Of a stretch of DNA of 64,000 nucleotides, positions 18,024-26,037 are shown in pieces. The first letter of the stretch is position 1. Each line of letters starts with the position of its first letter. The notes under the pieces were generated by a model. That model did no database searches, was not told the DNA's origin, and worked only from the letters and a program-made list of their open reading frames with translations. A program made the translations under genes and the position numbers. The stretch is taken from positions 828,156 to 892,155 of the forward strand of contig NZ_VJVW01000001.1 of the NCBI RefSeq assembly GCF_009735585.1, written 5' to 3'. The stretch comes from Christiangramia aestuarii (GTDB taxonomy: Bacteria; Bacteroidota; Bacteroidia; Flavobacteriales; Flavobacteriaceae).

Positions 18024-19031
18024 TTAAACAGGCTCTTTATTGAGCATCTGCCAAAGCTTATCCTTTAATTCCGTAAGATTGCTTTGTGCAACCGAGGAAA
18101 TAAAAATATATGGAAGTTTCAACTCTTTATCAAGTTCAGCCTTCATTTCTGCCTTAAGCTCCTCGTCCAGAAGATCACTTTTAGAAATGGCGACAAGGCG
18201 ATCCTTGTCCATTAGCTCCGGATTATATCTTTTAAGCTCATCTAATAAGATATCATATTGTTTCTTGATATCCCTGGCATCGGCAGGAATAAGGAACAAT
18301 AGCGTAGAATTCCTTTCAATATGTCTTAAAAATCGATGTCCCAAACCTTTTCCTTCAGCAGCACCTTCAATTATTCCGGGAATATCTGCGATCACAAAGG
18401 TTTTGAAATCCCGGTATTTAACGATCCCCAGGTTAGGCTTTAAAGTAGTGAATTCATAATCGGCGATCTTTGGTTTCGCGGCCGTGATCACCGAAAGAAG
18501 GGTAGATTTCCCTGCATTGGGGAAACCAACCAGGCCAACATCTGCCAGTACTTTCAACTCCAAGGTAATATCAACCTGCTGCCCATCTATACCCGGCTGG
18601 GCATATCTTGGGGTCTGATTTGTGGAACTCTTAAAATGCCAGTTCCCGAGGCCTCCTTTACCACCTTCGGCAACCATGAACTCTTGGCCATCCTCAGTGA
18701 TTTCTTTTATGACTTCGTTGGTTTCGGTATCCCGGATCACGGTTCCCAGCGGAACCTCGATATATTCATCGGCTCCCTGGGCTCCGGAACTTCTTTGCTT
18801 ACCTCCGTTCTCACCGTGTTCAGCTTTTACGTGACGCTTGAATTTAAGATGGAACAGGGTCCAGAGATTTTTGTTTCCTTTTACAATCACATGGCCACCA
18901 CGACCACCGTCCCCACCATCGGGACCTCCCTTTGCGATATATTTCTCCCGGTGGAGATGGGCAGAACCCTTCCCTCCTTTTCCTGAAAAAACATGGATCT
19001 TCACATAGTCAACAAAATTCCCTTCAGTCAT
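18024..19031 (-). CDS. obg: GTPase Obg (CgtA)
   Basis: 335 residues. The glycine-rich Obg fold fills about 1-158 ([19 protein letters not shown]). The GTPase domain has P-loop GFPNAGKST at 169-177, switch/G3 DIPG at 216-219 and a G4 motif SKSD at 283-286 (S in place of the usual N). There is no C-terminal extension. Obg binds the 50S ribosomal subunit and is essential for its assembly and for growth control. It is the last gene of hpt-adk-obg, 7 bases after adk, a frequent order in flavobacteria. Confidence 0.96.
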   Translation of the reverse strand: MTEGNFVDYVKIHVFSGKGGKGSAHLHREKYIAKGGPDGGDGGRGGHVIVKGNKNLWTLFHLKFKRHVKAEHGENGGKQRSSGAQGADEYIEVPLGTVIRDTETNEVIKEITEDGQEFMVAEGGKGGLGNWHFKSSTNQTPRYAQPGIDGQQVDITLELKVLADVGLVGFPNAGKSTLLSVITAAKPKIADYEFTTLKPNLGIVKYRDFKTFVIADIPGIIEGAAEGKGLGHRFLRHIERNSTLLFLIPADARDIKKQYDILLDELKRYNPELMDKDRLVAISKSDLLDEELKAEMKAELDKELKLPYIFISSVAQSNLTELKDKLWQMLNKEPV

Positions 19032-19038
19032 TTTCTTT

Positions 19039-19617
19039 TTATTTCATTAGTTCGTCGATCACTTCGCTCAGGCGAGCTGTGATCTCCTCGATACTGCCTA
19101 CCCCATCAACACCATAATACTTATCCTGCTTCTGGTAGTAATTCTTAAGAATGGCAGTCTCATTATAATATACATTGATCCTGTTTCTAATCACGGCCTC
19201 ATCGGCGTCATCTGGTCTGCCCGAAGTTTTTCCTCTTTCCAGCAAACGCTCTACCAGGATCTCATCTTCAACTTCAAGCGCGATCATTGCGTGAACCTCT
19301 GTTCCTTTAGATTCAAGGTAAGTGCTTAAGGCTTCGGCCTGGGCCTCTGTTCGTGGAAAACCATCAAAAATAAATCCGTTAGCACCTTCGTTCTTCTCAA
19401 CCTCAGCATTCAGCATATTAATGGTCACCTCATCTGGCACCAATTGCCCTTTGTCTATATAAGACTTGGCGCTAAGCCCAAGTTCGGTTTGATTCTTAAT
19501 ATTATAACGAAAAACGTCGCCGGTTGAAATATGAATTAGTTCGTATTTATCTTTTAAAATTGATGCTTGTGTTCCCTTGCCGGCTCCCGGAGGGCCAAAC
19601 AGCACTAAATTTGTCAT
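19039..19617 (-). CDS. adk: Adenylate kinase
   Basis: 192 residues, the short form without the zinc-binding LID insertion. P-loop GPPGAGKGT at 8-16, FDGFPRT for AMP binding, and GRPDD in the LID region. It interconverts AMP, ATP and ADP in the cytoplasm. It is 4 bases from hpt upstream and 7 bases from obg downstream, so purine salvage, nucleotide balance and ribosome assembly genes are transcribed together. Confidence 0.96.
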   Translation of the reverse strand: MTNLVLFGPPGAGKGTQASILKDKYELIHISTGDVFRYNIKNQTELGLSAKSYIDKGQLVPDEVTINMLNAEVEKNEGANGFIFDGFPRTEAQAEALSTYLESKGTEVHAMIALEVEDEILVERLLERGKTSGRPDDADEAVIRNRINVYYNETAILKNYYQKQDKYYGVDGVGSIEEITARLSEVIDELMK

Positions 19618-19621
19618 TTTA

Positions 19622-20152
19622 TTATTCTTTGCGTTTATATACTTGAGTCAGGTTACGGCCCAAACCATCGTAATCCAGGCCAAATCCAACTATAAATTTA
19701 TTCGGTATCTCTAAACCTACATATTTTACAGGAATATTCTTCTTGTAAGCTTCCGGCTTAAGGAATAAAGTAGCCACTTTATAATCCTCTACACCGGCCT
19801 CGGTCAAAATCTTATCAAGCTCAACCAGCGTGTTCCCGGTATCCACGATATCTTCCAGCAAAACTACCTGACGGCCTTTTAGGTTTTGGTTCAAACCAAC
19901 CAGCGTTTTTACATTCCCGGTACTTTGCGTGCCTACATAAGAACCCATTTTCACAAAACTCACCTCGCAGTCATGATCAAATCGCTTTATGATCTCTGAA
20001 GCTACCATAAATGAACCATTCAAAACCCCTATAAAAACAGGCATTTTTCCTTTATAATCTTCATTCAATTTTCCTGAAATCTCCTCTATAGCCTGGTTTA
20101 TCTCTTTTTCAGAAATATAAGGCTCAAACTCAAGGTCATGTAATTTTATCAA
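19622..20152 (-). CDS. hpt: Hypoxanthine phosphoribosyltransferase
   Basis: 176 residues with the PRPP-binding signature VVLLEDIVDTGNTL and the flexible-loop motif SYVGTQSTG. It makes IMP or GMP from hypoxanthine or guanine and PRPP (purine salvage). The start is TTG at 20152 (TTG ATA AAA TTA); the only nearby ATG is out of frame, and IKLHDLEF is the usual N-terminus in flavobacteria. It lies back-to-back with purK, the de novo purine gene pair. Confidence 0.92.
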   Translation of the reverse strand: MIKLHDLEFEPYISEKEINQAIEEISGKLNEDYKGKMPVFIGVLNGSFMVASEIIKRFDHDCEVSFVKMGSYVGTQSTGNVKTLVGLNQNLKGRQVVLLEDIVDTGNTLVELDKILTEAGVEDYKVATLFLKPEAYKKNIPVKYVGLEIPNKFIVGFGLDYDGLGRNLTQVYKRKE

Positions 20153-20172
20153 AACTGTAAAATTTTAAGTGG

Positions 20173-20200
20173 CAAAGATAAGGAATCTCAATAAGCTCAA
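20173..20200 (-). promoter_or_regulatory. Promoter of hpt-adk-obg
   Basis: On the reverse strand TTG (20198-20200), 17 bases, then TATCTTTG (20173-20180), a full match to TAnnTTTG. Transcription would begin about 14 bases before the hpt start codon. Confidence 0.6.
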
Positions 20201-20226
20201 CAGCCCGATTTCTTAACGAATAACTA

Positions 20227-20255
20227 TTGCGGGAATGATGAATGCATTATTTTTG
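20227..20255 (+). promoter_or_regulatory. Promoter of purK-purE
   Basis: TTG (20227-20229), 18 bases, then TATTTTTG (20248-20255), a full match to TAnnTTTG. The transcript would start near 20262, downstream of an ATG at 20242, so the PurK start must be ATG 20275. Confidence 0.6.
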
Positions 20256-20274
20256 CGAAAAGCCAGTTCAACTT

Positions 20275-21438
20275 ATGATAAATTACTTTTCTTCAGACTT
20301 TAAACTTGGGATCCTTGGAGGAGGACAGCTTGGTAAAATGATGCTGTACGAAACAAGGAAATACGACATACAGACCCTTGTACTTGACCCTAGCGCAGAG
20401 GCTCCATGCAAAATCTCCTGTAATTATTTTGAACAGGGTGACCTCATGGATTATGATACGGTTCTCAATTTTGGAAGAACAGCCGATGTGGTCACCTTTG
20501 AAATCGAAGGTGTGAATATCGAGGCACTTAAACAACTGCAGGCGGAAGGCATTAAAACCTTCCCCTCGGCAGATACGCTGGAGAAGATACAGAACAAGGC
20601 TATTCAAAAGAAATTTTACAGCGAACAGCAAATTCCCACCGCAGATTTCAAGGTTTTTGAAAACCTGGAACAACTGAAAAACGCGGTTGAGCAGGACGAA
20701 GTAAAGATCCCTTTCGTATGGAAAAGTGCTACCGGGGGATATGACGGGAAAGGTGTTTCTGTGATCAAACAGAAAGAGGATCTCGAAACACTTTCTGAAG
20801 GAGAATGCATTGCAGAAGAGCTGGTACCATTTAAAAATGAACTGGCCGTTATTGTAGCCAGGAATCCTTCTGGTGAAAAGAAAACCTACCCTGTTGTAGA
20901 AATGGAATTTCATCCAACCGCAAACCAGGTAGAATATGTGATCTGCCCGGCCCGTATAGAGGAAAGTGTAGCTGAAAAAGCAAGAAAAACCGCAGAGAAG
21001 GTTTCCGAAGCTTTTCAACATGTGGGACTACTGGCCGTCGAAATGTTCCAGACCAAGGATGACCGCATTCTGGTTAATGAAGTGGCTCCAAGACCACATA
21101 ACAGTGGGCATTACAGTATCGAAGCCGCTTACACCAATCAGTTTGAACAGCAGGTACGTGCGATCCTAGACCTTCCACTGGGCAATACCGATAGTAAGGT
21201 AGGTGGTATAATGGTGAACCTGGTAGGTTCTGAAGGGCATGAAGGCGAGGTGGTTTATGAAAACATAGAGGAGATCATGAAGATGGATGGCGTGACGCCT
21301 CATATTTACGGAAAAAAGATCACCAGGCCTTTCCGGAAAATGGGCCACGTGACCATAGTGAACAAGGATCTTTCTGAAGCCCGGAAGATTGCAGAAAAAG
21401 TAAAGAACAGTATTAAAGTAATAAGTAAAAAAGACTAA
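20275..21438 (+). CDS. purK: N5-carboxyaminoimidazole ribonucleotide synthase PurK
   Basis: 387 residues from ATG 20275; an in-frame ATG at 20242 lies upstream of the predicted transcript start. ATP-grasp enzyme with the N-terminal GILGGGQLGKMM, the ATP-grasp lysine segment VWKSATGGYDGKGV and the Mg-binding NEVAPRPHNSGHY. It uses ATP and bicarbonate to carboxylate AIR to N5-CAIR in purine synthesis. purE, the next enzyme, follows after 4 bases. Confidence 0.95.
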   Translation: MINYFSSDFKLGILGGGQLGKMMLYETRKYDIQTLVLDPSAEAPCKISCNYFEQGDLMDYDTVLNFGRTADVVTFEIEGVNIEALKQLQAEGIKTFPSADTLEKIQNKAIQKKFYSEQQIPTADFKVFENLEQLKNAVEQDEVKIPFVWKSATGGYDGKGVSVIKQKEDLETLSEGECIAEELVPFKNELAVIVARNPSGEKKTYPVVEMEFHPTANQVEYVICPARIEESVAEKARKTAEKVSEAFQHVGLLAVEMFQTKDDRILVNEVAPRPHNSGHYSIEAAYTNQFEQQVRAILDLPLGNTDSKVGGIMVNLVGSEGHEGEVVYENIEEIMKMDGVTPHIYGKKITRPFRKMGHVTIVNKDLSEARKIAEKVKNSIKVISKKD

Positions 21439-21442
21439 AAAA

Positions 21443-21928
21443 ATGGGGAAAGTAGCCGTAATAATGGGAAGCACCAGTGACATGCCTGTAATGCAGGATG
21501 CGATAGATATCCTGAAGGGGTTTGATATCGAGGTTGAAGTAGATATCGTTTCAGCTCACAGGACTCCCGAAAAATTATTTGAATTTAGCAAGACCGCGCA
21601 CGAAAAAGGAATTAGTGTGATCATTGCCGGTGCAGGCGGCGCAGCCCACCTCCCAGGAATGGTTGCATCCATGTCTCCTCTACCAGTCATTGGTGTTCCG
21701 GTAAAATCCAGGAATTCTATCGACGGATGGGATTCTGTACTTTCCATTTTACAAATGCCTGGAGGCGTTCCCGTTGCTACCGTAACCTTAGACGGAGCCA
21801 AGAATGCCGGAATCCTCGCTGCACAGATCATCGGCGCATCAGATAAATGTGTCCTGGATAAGATCCTGGTCTATAAAGAAGGCCTTAAACAAAAGGTTAT
21901 CGAAGGAGCAAAATCTATCAAGAAATAA
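21443..21928 (+). CDS. purE: N5-CAIR mutase PurE
   Basis: 161 residues of the class I PurE type: MGSTSDMPVM near the start, the SAHRTPE motif with the active His, and GAGGAAHLPGM. It converts N5-CAIR to CAIR, the step after PurK. Pairing with purK supports the class I (two-step) route. A hairpin terminator follows directly. Confidence 0.96.
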   Translation: MGKVAVIMGSTSDMPVMQDAIDILKGFDIEVEVDIVSAHRTPEKLFEFSKTAHEKGISVIIAGAGGAAHLPGMVASMSPLPVIGVPVKSRNSIDGWDSVLSILQMPGGVPVATVTLDGAKNAGILAAQIIGASDKCVLDKILVYKEGLKQKVIEGAKSIKK

Positions 21929-21955
21929 AAAAGGCCGCTAATGCGGCCTTCCTGT
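21927..21955 (+). terminator. Terminator after purE
   Basis: AAGGCCGC (21931-21938) pairs with GCGGCCTT (21943-21950), 4-base loop; the following T-run is weak. An A-run precedes it. Confidence 0.7.
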
Positions 21956-22149
21956 AGTTACTTGTAATCTGTAATTATTATTTATTAACCATTCTAAATA
22001 TAAAACCAGAACTTCGTAAACTACGCTCTTATATACTGTTGCTAATATTAAGTTAATTTTTTCCTCAACAAGAGGTCAATTTAGTTAAAAAAATTAAACA
22101 ACCAAGCATTTAAGCTATTTTTTTAGCGAAATGCGTTAATAATACAAAT

Positions 22150-24180
22150 ATGGATTCTCAAAATATTTTACTCACCGAATTTGAATATGCTCCTTTCTCT
22201 AAAATAAAAACAGAGGATTATAAACCGGCCATCCTTAAGGCCGTTGAGCTAGCGAAAGAGGAAATCCAGAATATAGCCGGATCCAGTGAAAAACCCGATT
22301 TTAAAAATACCATAGAAGCGCTGGAATTCTCCGGGAAAAAACTTGACCGGGTAACCAGCATCTTTTTCAATATCAATTCTGCTGAAACTAATGCAGAAAT
22401 ACAGAAGATCGCTCAGGAAGTTTCTCCAGTACTTTCAGAATTTAAAAATGATGTGATCCTGAATAAAGACCTTTTCAAAAGGATCAAGGAAGTATTCGAA
22501 CAGAAGGATTCTCTGAACCTGAATAAGGAACAGGAGACCTTACTAGAGAAAAAATATAAGGCCTTCACCCGGAATGGAGCGAACCTACCCGATGAAAAGC
22601 AGGAAGAATTAAGGGAGATCGACAAGCAATTATCCAGGTTAAGCCTTCAGTTCGGGGAGAATGTGCTGGCCGAGACCAACAAATATGAGCTTCAGGTAAC
22701 CGACGAATCCCGTTTGTCTGGCTTGCCGGAATCCTTCAAGGATGAAGCCCGCGGAGTCGCAAAATCAAAAGATAAGGAGGGCTGGATCTTCACCCTGGAG
22801 TATCCTAGCTATATCCCGTTCATGAAATATGCCGATGATCGTGAGCTTAGAAAAGAGCTTTCCCTGGCCTTCGGCTCCCGGGCTTTTCATAATGATGAAC
22901 TGGACAACCAGGAAAATGTGCTTCAGATTGCTAAACTCAGATACAAAAGAGCCAAACTTTTAGGATTTGAATCCCATGCACATTTCGTGCTGCAGGAAAG
23001 AATGGCTGAAACTCCGGAAAAGGTCGAGTCATTTTTAAATGAAATGCTGGAAAAGGCCAAACCTGCGGCAGAAAAAGAATTCGCAGAATTAGAGCAATTC
23101 GCCAAAGAGCTTGATGATATCGACCAGTTACAAAAATGGGATGCCGTTTATTATGGAGAAAAACTAAAGCAAAAACGTTTCGACCTGGACGATGAAAAGC
23201 TGAAACCTTACTTTGAGCTAGACAGGGTTATTGATGGTGTCTTTACCATCGCCGGAAAACTTTACGGACTAAACTTTGAAATAGTTCATGATATCGACAA
23301 ATATCACCCAGACGTTAAAACCTACCAGGTAACTAACGAAACCGGGGAGGATGTCGCACTGTTCTATGCAGACTTCCATCCGCGGCCGGGAAAACGTGAT
23401 GGCGCCTGGATGACCACTTATAAACAGCAATATGTTCAGAACGACAAGAACGAACGCCCTCATATCTCTATTGTTTGTAATTTCACCAAACCAACGGAAA
23501 AAGAACCTTCATTGTTAACCTTTAATGAAGTGACCACTCTTTTCCATGAATTTGGACATGCCCTGCATGGAATGCTGGCAAATACCACCTACCCTAGCCT
23601 ATCTGGAGCCAATGTCTACTGGGATTTTGTAGAATTACCCAGCCAGGTTTTGGAAAACTGGTGCTATGAAAAAGAAGCCCTTCAGCTTTTTGCGAAACAC
23701 TATAAGACAGGCGAAGCCATCCCACAGGAATACATAGACAAGATCAAGGAATCTGCAAATTTCCTGGAAGGTATGGCCACCCTTAGACAACTAAGCTTCG
23801 GGATGCTGGACCTAAGCTGGCATGCCGGGGACCCAAGTGATGTTCAGGATGTAAAGTCGCATGAAGTAAAAGCTTTTGAACCCACCAAGCTTTATCCCGA
23901 GGTAGATTCAAATTGTATGAGCACTGCTTTTTCACATATCTTTCAGGGAGGGTATTCTGCCGGCTATTATTCCTATAAATGGGCTGAAGTCCTGGACGCA
24001 GATACTTTTGAATATTTCACAGAACATGGCATCTTCAGCAAGGATATCGCCGACCAGTTCAGGGAGAACATACTTTCTAAAGGAGGAACCGAACATCCTA
24101 TGGATCTATACAAACGATTCAGAGGGAAGGAGCCTAAACCCGATGCCCTGCTAAGAAGGGCCGGATTGATCTCAAAATAG
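22150..24180 (+). CDS. M3 family metallopeptidase (oligopeptidase A / Dcp type)
   Basis: 676 residues with no signal peptide, so cytoplasmic. Zinc site HEFGH at 466-470 in FHEFGHALHGML, and the third ligand Glu495 in DFVELPSQ. The C-terminal part has the usual GYSAGYYSYKWAEVL and the FRGKEP end. M3 enzymes cut short peptides (about 5-15 residues) left by other proteases or imported; both oligopeptidase A and peptidyl-dipeptidase Dcp fit. It stands alone with 221 bases upstream and an ECF sigma gene downstream. Confidence 0.93.
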   Translation: MDSQNILLTEFEYAPFSKIKTEDYKPAILKAVELAKEEIQNIAGSSEKPDFKNTIEALEFSGKKLDRVTSIFFNINSAETNAEIQKIAQEVSPVLSEFKNDVILNKDLFKRIKEVFEQKDSLNLNKEQETLLEKKYKAFTRNGANLPDEKQEELREIDKQLSRLSLQFGENVLAETNKYELQVTDESRLSGLPESFKDEARGVAKSKDKEGWIFTLEYPSYIPFMKYADDRELRKELSLAFGSRAFHNDELDNQENVLQIAKLRYKRAKLLGFESHAHFVLQERMAETPEKVESFLNEMLEKAKPAAEKEFAELEQFAKELDDIDQLQKWDAVYYGEKLKQKRFDLDDEKLKPYFELDRVIDGVFTIAGKLYGLNFEIVHDIDKYHPDVKTYQVTNETGEDVALFYADFHPRPGKRDGAWMTTYKQQYVQNDKNERPHISIVCNFTKPTEKEPSLLTFNEVTTLFHEFGHALHGMLANTTYPSLSGANVYWDFVELPSQVLENWCYEKEALQLFAKHYKTGEAIPQEYIDKIKESANFLEGMATLRQLSFGMLDLSWHAGDPSDVQDVKSHEVKAFEPTKLYPEVDSNCMSTAFSHIFQGGYSAGYYSYKWAEVLDADTFEYFTEHGIFSKDIADQFRENILSKGGTEHPMDLYKRFRGKEPKPDALLRRAGLISK

Positions 24181-24277
24181 CAGGCCTTGCTGGCATGATA
24201 GAGAAATCTTATCTTTTCTATAACTTTTGATAGTCATTCTTTTGCTATTTTTACTTAGAACCGACGAAATCTAAATC

Positions 24278-24829
24278 ATGCCAGCGCACAGCCTCGACCC
24301 TAATAAATGGGTTGACCGATACTCAGACTACCTTTTCAATTACACGATTGTAAGGGTGAATAACCGTGAGGTTGCCAACGACCTCATATCGGAAACCTTT
24401 TTGGCTGCCCTGAAATCTGCGAAATATTTTAAAGGAGAAGCCAGTGAAAGAACCTGGTTAATTTCGATTTTGAAAAGAAAAATCATAGATTACTACCGCA
24501 AAATAAATTCGCGGAAGGGAAAGGCTGAAGTCAAGATCAATTATTCTGATGATTACAATGAAGGAGAGTGGCTTGAAGAGCAGGTAGCAGACCAGTTTGA
24601 CCGTACGGCAGAAGATGAAATGGAAAATAATGAACTCGGCCTAGCTATCCTGGAATGCCTTGATTCCATTAATGAAAAGCATGCAGAGATATTCAAAAGA
24701 AAGACAATTGATGGTGCAGATACCGAAGCTATCTGTAATGAATTTAATATCACACCGTCTAACCTCTGGGTTATCATCCATAGAGCCAGAACCGCTCTGG
24801 CTGCCTGTCTGGAAAAAAACTGGTTCTAA
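24278..24829 (+). CDS. ECF-type RNA polymerase sigma factor
   Basis: 183 residues with sigma region 2 (about 10-80: FNYTIVRVNNREVANDLISETFLAALKS, the RTWLISILKRKIIDYYRK promoter-melting helix) and region 4 (about 125-180: EIFKRKTIDGADTEAICNEFNITPSNLWVIIHRARTAL). It would direct RNA polymerase to its own set of promoters. A weak promoter match (TTG 24227, TATTTTTA 24246) lies upstream. The next gene, 2 bases after the stop, encodes a small protein with a zinc-finger motif and is the likely regulator. Confidence 0.9.
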   Translation: MPAHSLDPNKWVDRYSDYLFNYTIVRVNNREVANDLISETFLAALKSAKYFKGEASERTWLISILKRKIIDYYRKINSRKGKAEVKINYSDDYNEGEWLEEQVADQFDRTAEDEMENNELGLAILECLDSINEKHAEIFKRKTIDGADTEAICNEFNITPSNLWVIIHRARTALAACLEKNWF

Positions 24830-24831
24830 TT

Positions 24832-25095
24832 ATGAGTGAAAAAAATTATTTTTTTATTGATTGTTCTAAAGCAGCCGACTGCTGTAATAAAGCACAATAT
24901 AAAGAAGCAAAATTGCTGGATAAGGCTAAACTCTACCTTCACCTGGTATTTTGCAAGACCTGCCGGAAGTTTACCCAAAAGAACACCAAACTCACCCAAC
25001 TCATAAAGAAATCCCGAATCCAGACCTGCCCCGAAGAAAAAAAAGAGCAATGGCGTAAAGAGATCAAGAAGGAATTTGCGGAAGAAAGAACCTAA
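24832..25095 (+). CDS. Small soluble ZAS-type zinc-finger protein, likely anti-sigma partner
   Basis: 87 residues, basic, with no membrane segment. The core LHLVFCKTCRKF carries H-x3-C-x2-C, the pattern of zinc-binding anti-sigma (ZAS) domains; an upstream CCNKAQYKEAK resembles the first helix of such domains. Known ZAS anti-sigma factors bury their ECF sigma until a signal, often redox, opens the zinc site. This one has only the domain, so a cytoplasmic signal is more likely than an envelope one. It is translationally close to the sigma gene and its 3' end overlaps the convergent UbiA-like gene by 32 bases. Function is inferred. Confidence 0.7.
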   Translation: MSEKNYFFIDCSKAADCCNKAQYKEAKLLDKAKLYLHLVFCKTCRKFTQKNTKLTQLIKKSRIQTCPEEKKEQWRKEIKKEFAEERT

Positions 25096-25903
25096 ACAAT
25101 AAGTAAACTCCCAGATACATTACCGGCACCGCCTCCACCCAGAAAGAAGCATAATATTTGTTCTGCTCCCTGCTCGAATTCCAGAGCAAAAAAGCACTAG
25201 CCACGAGGATCACCAAACACGATAAAAATTCTGTTGAATCGAAATTGTTCTGCACAAGGTCTGAAGCGAAGATCAGGAACAATAATACCAGCCCAAAAAC
25301 CTTTGTCAGATTTACCCCCAATCTCTGCGGAATGGTTCCCAGCCTTTCATTATCAAAATTCAGATCTCTTATTTCAAACGGAAGCGTAAGGACGACCACT
25401 AGCATTAACCTTTGCAAAAAATCTACGAGCAGATCTATGCCAAGCAATTTCCCGGCATTGATCAGCGGCAGTATGACCGAACTTCCTGCCCAAACCACAG
25501 CAATAATAAAGATCTTTAAGCCCGGCAGGCTTCTAAGGTTCTTCTCTCCCCCAAATATGGGGATCGCGTAGAACATGGTAAGCAAGCCCATGATACCTGC
25601 GGCTACCAGGACTTCGAACTTAAGTTGAAAACTATAATAGATAAGAGCTATAAAACACAACAGCGAAAACAGCTGGATCAGGCGCAGATTCGTGGCCAGG
25701 CTTAAGTGATGCAACTTTGCTATGCCCGCGTATTTCACGAAATTATAACCGGTAACGCTGGCAAAAAAAACAAAGGCCAGCAGATCTGTATCTATTAAAA
25801 GATCATGCTCAAAAAAGGTGATCATAGTGAATGCGACCACCGCCAGAGAAACGTGAATACTGCTATTTATATAGAGTTCAAAAGCCTTTTCTAAAAACCT
25901 CAT
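25064..25903 (-). CDS. UbiA-like prenyltransferase family membrane protein
   Basis: 279 residues with about eight hydrophobic segments. The second aspartate-rich region is visible (EIRDLNFDNERLGTIPQRLG), which in UbiA enzymes helps bind diphosphate through Mg. The first motif, usually N-D-x-x-D-x-x-x-D, seems reduced to GYNFVKYAG. Such proteins attach prenyl chains to aromatic rings in quinone or related synthesis, but with one motif weak the activity is uncertain. Its 3' end overlaps the zinc-finger gene on the other strand. Confidence 0.6.
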   Translation of the reverse strand: MRFLEKAFELYINSSIHVSLAVVAFTMITFFEHDLLIDTDLLAFVFFASVTGYNFVKYAGIAKLHHLSLATNLRLIQLFSLLCFIALIYYSFQLKFEVLVAAGIMGLLTMFYAIPIFGGEKNLRSLPGLKIFIIAVVWAGSSVILPLINAGKLLGIDLLVDFLQRLMLVVVLTLPFEIRDLNFDNERLGTIPQRLGVNLTKVFGLVLLFLIFASDLVQNNFDSTEFLSCLVILVASAFLLWNSSREQNKYYASFWVEAVPVMYLGVYLLFRFFLPQIPS

Positions 25904-26037
25904 TCTACGAAATTACACATAAATTCCTACAGGAAAATTTGGTCTTAAAATCTTAACAACTGTATATAGCTAAAGGCTAAAAAATTAGATTGAAATTATG
26001 TATTTTCGCAGCACGAAAAACACAACTATTTATTTTA

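Noticed and set aside
20293..21021. A 242-codon frame opposite purK
   Set aside because: Antisense shadow of a clear, motif-complete gene; no ribosome site or promoter.
25921..26037. A glycine riboswitch in front of gcvP
   Set aside because: The space is only about 130 bases, AT-rich and without paired stems or conserved purine-rich loops of that class.
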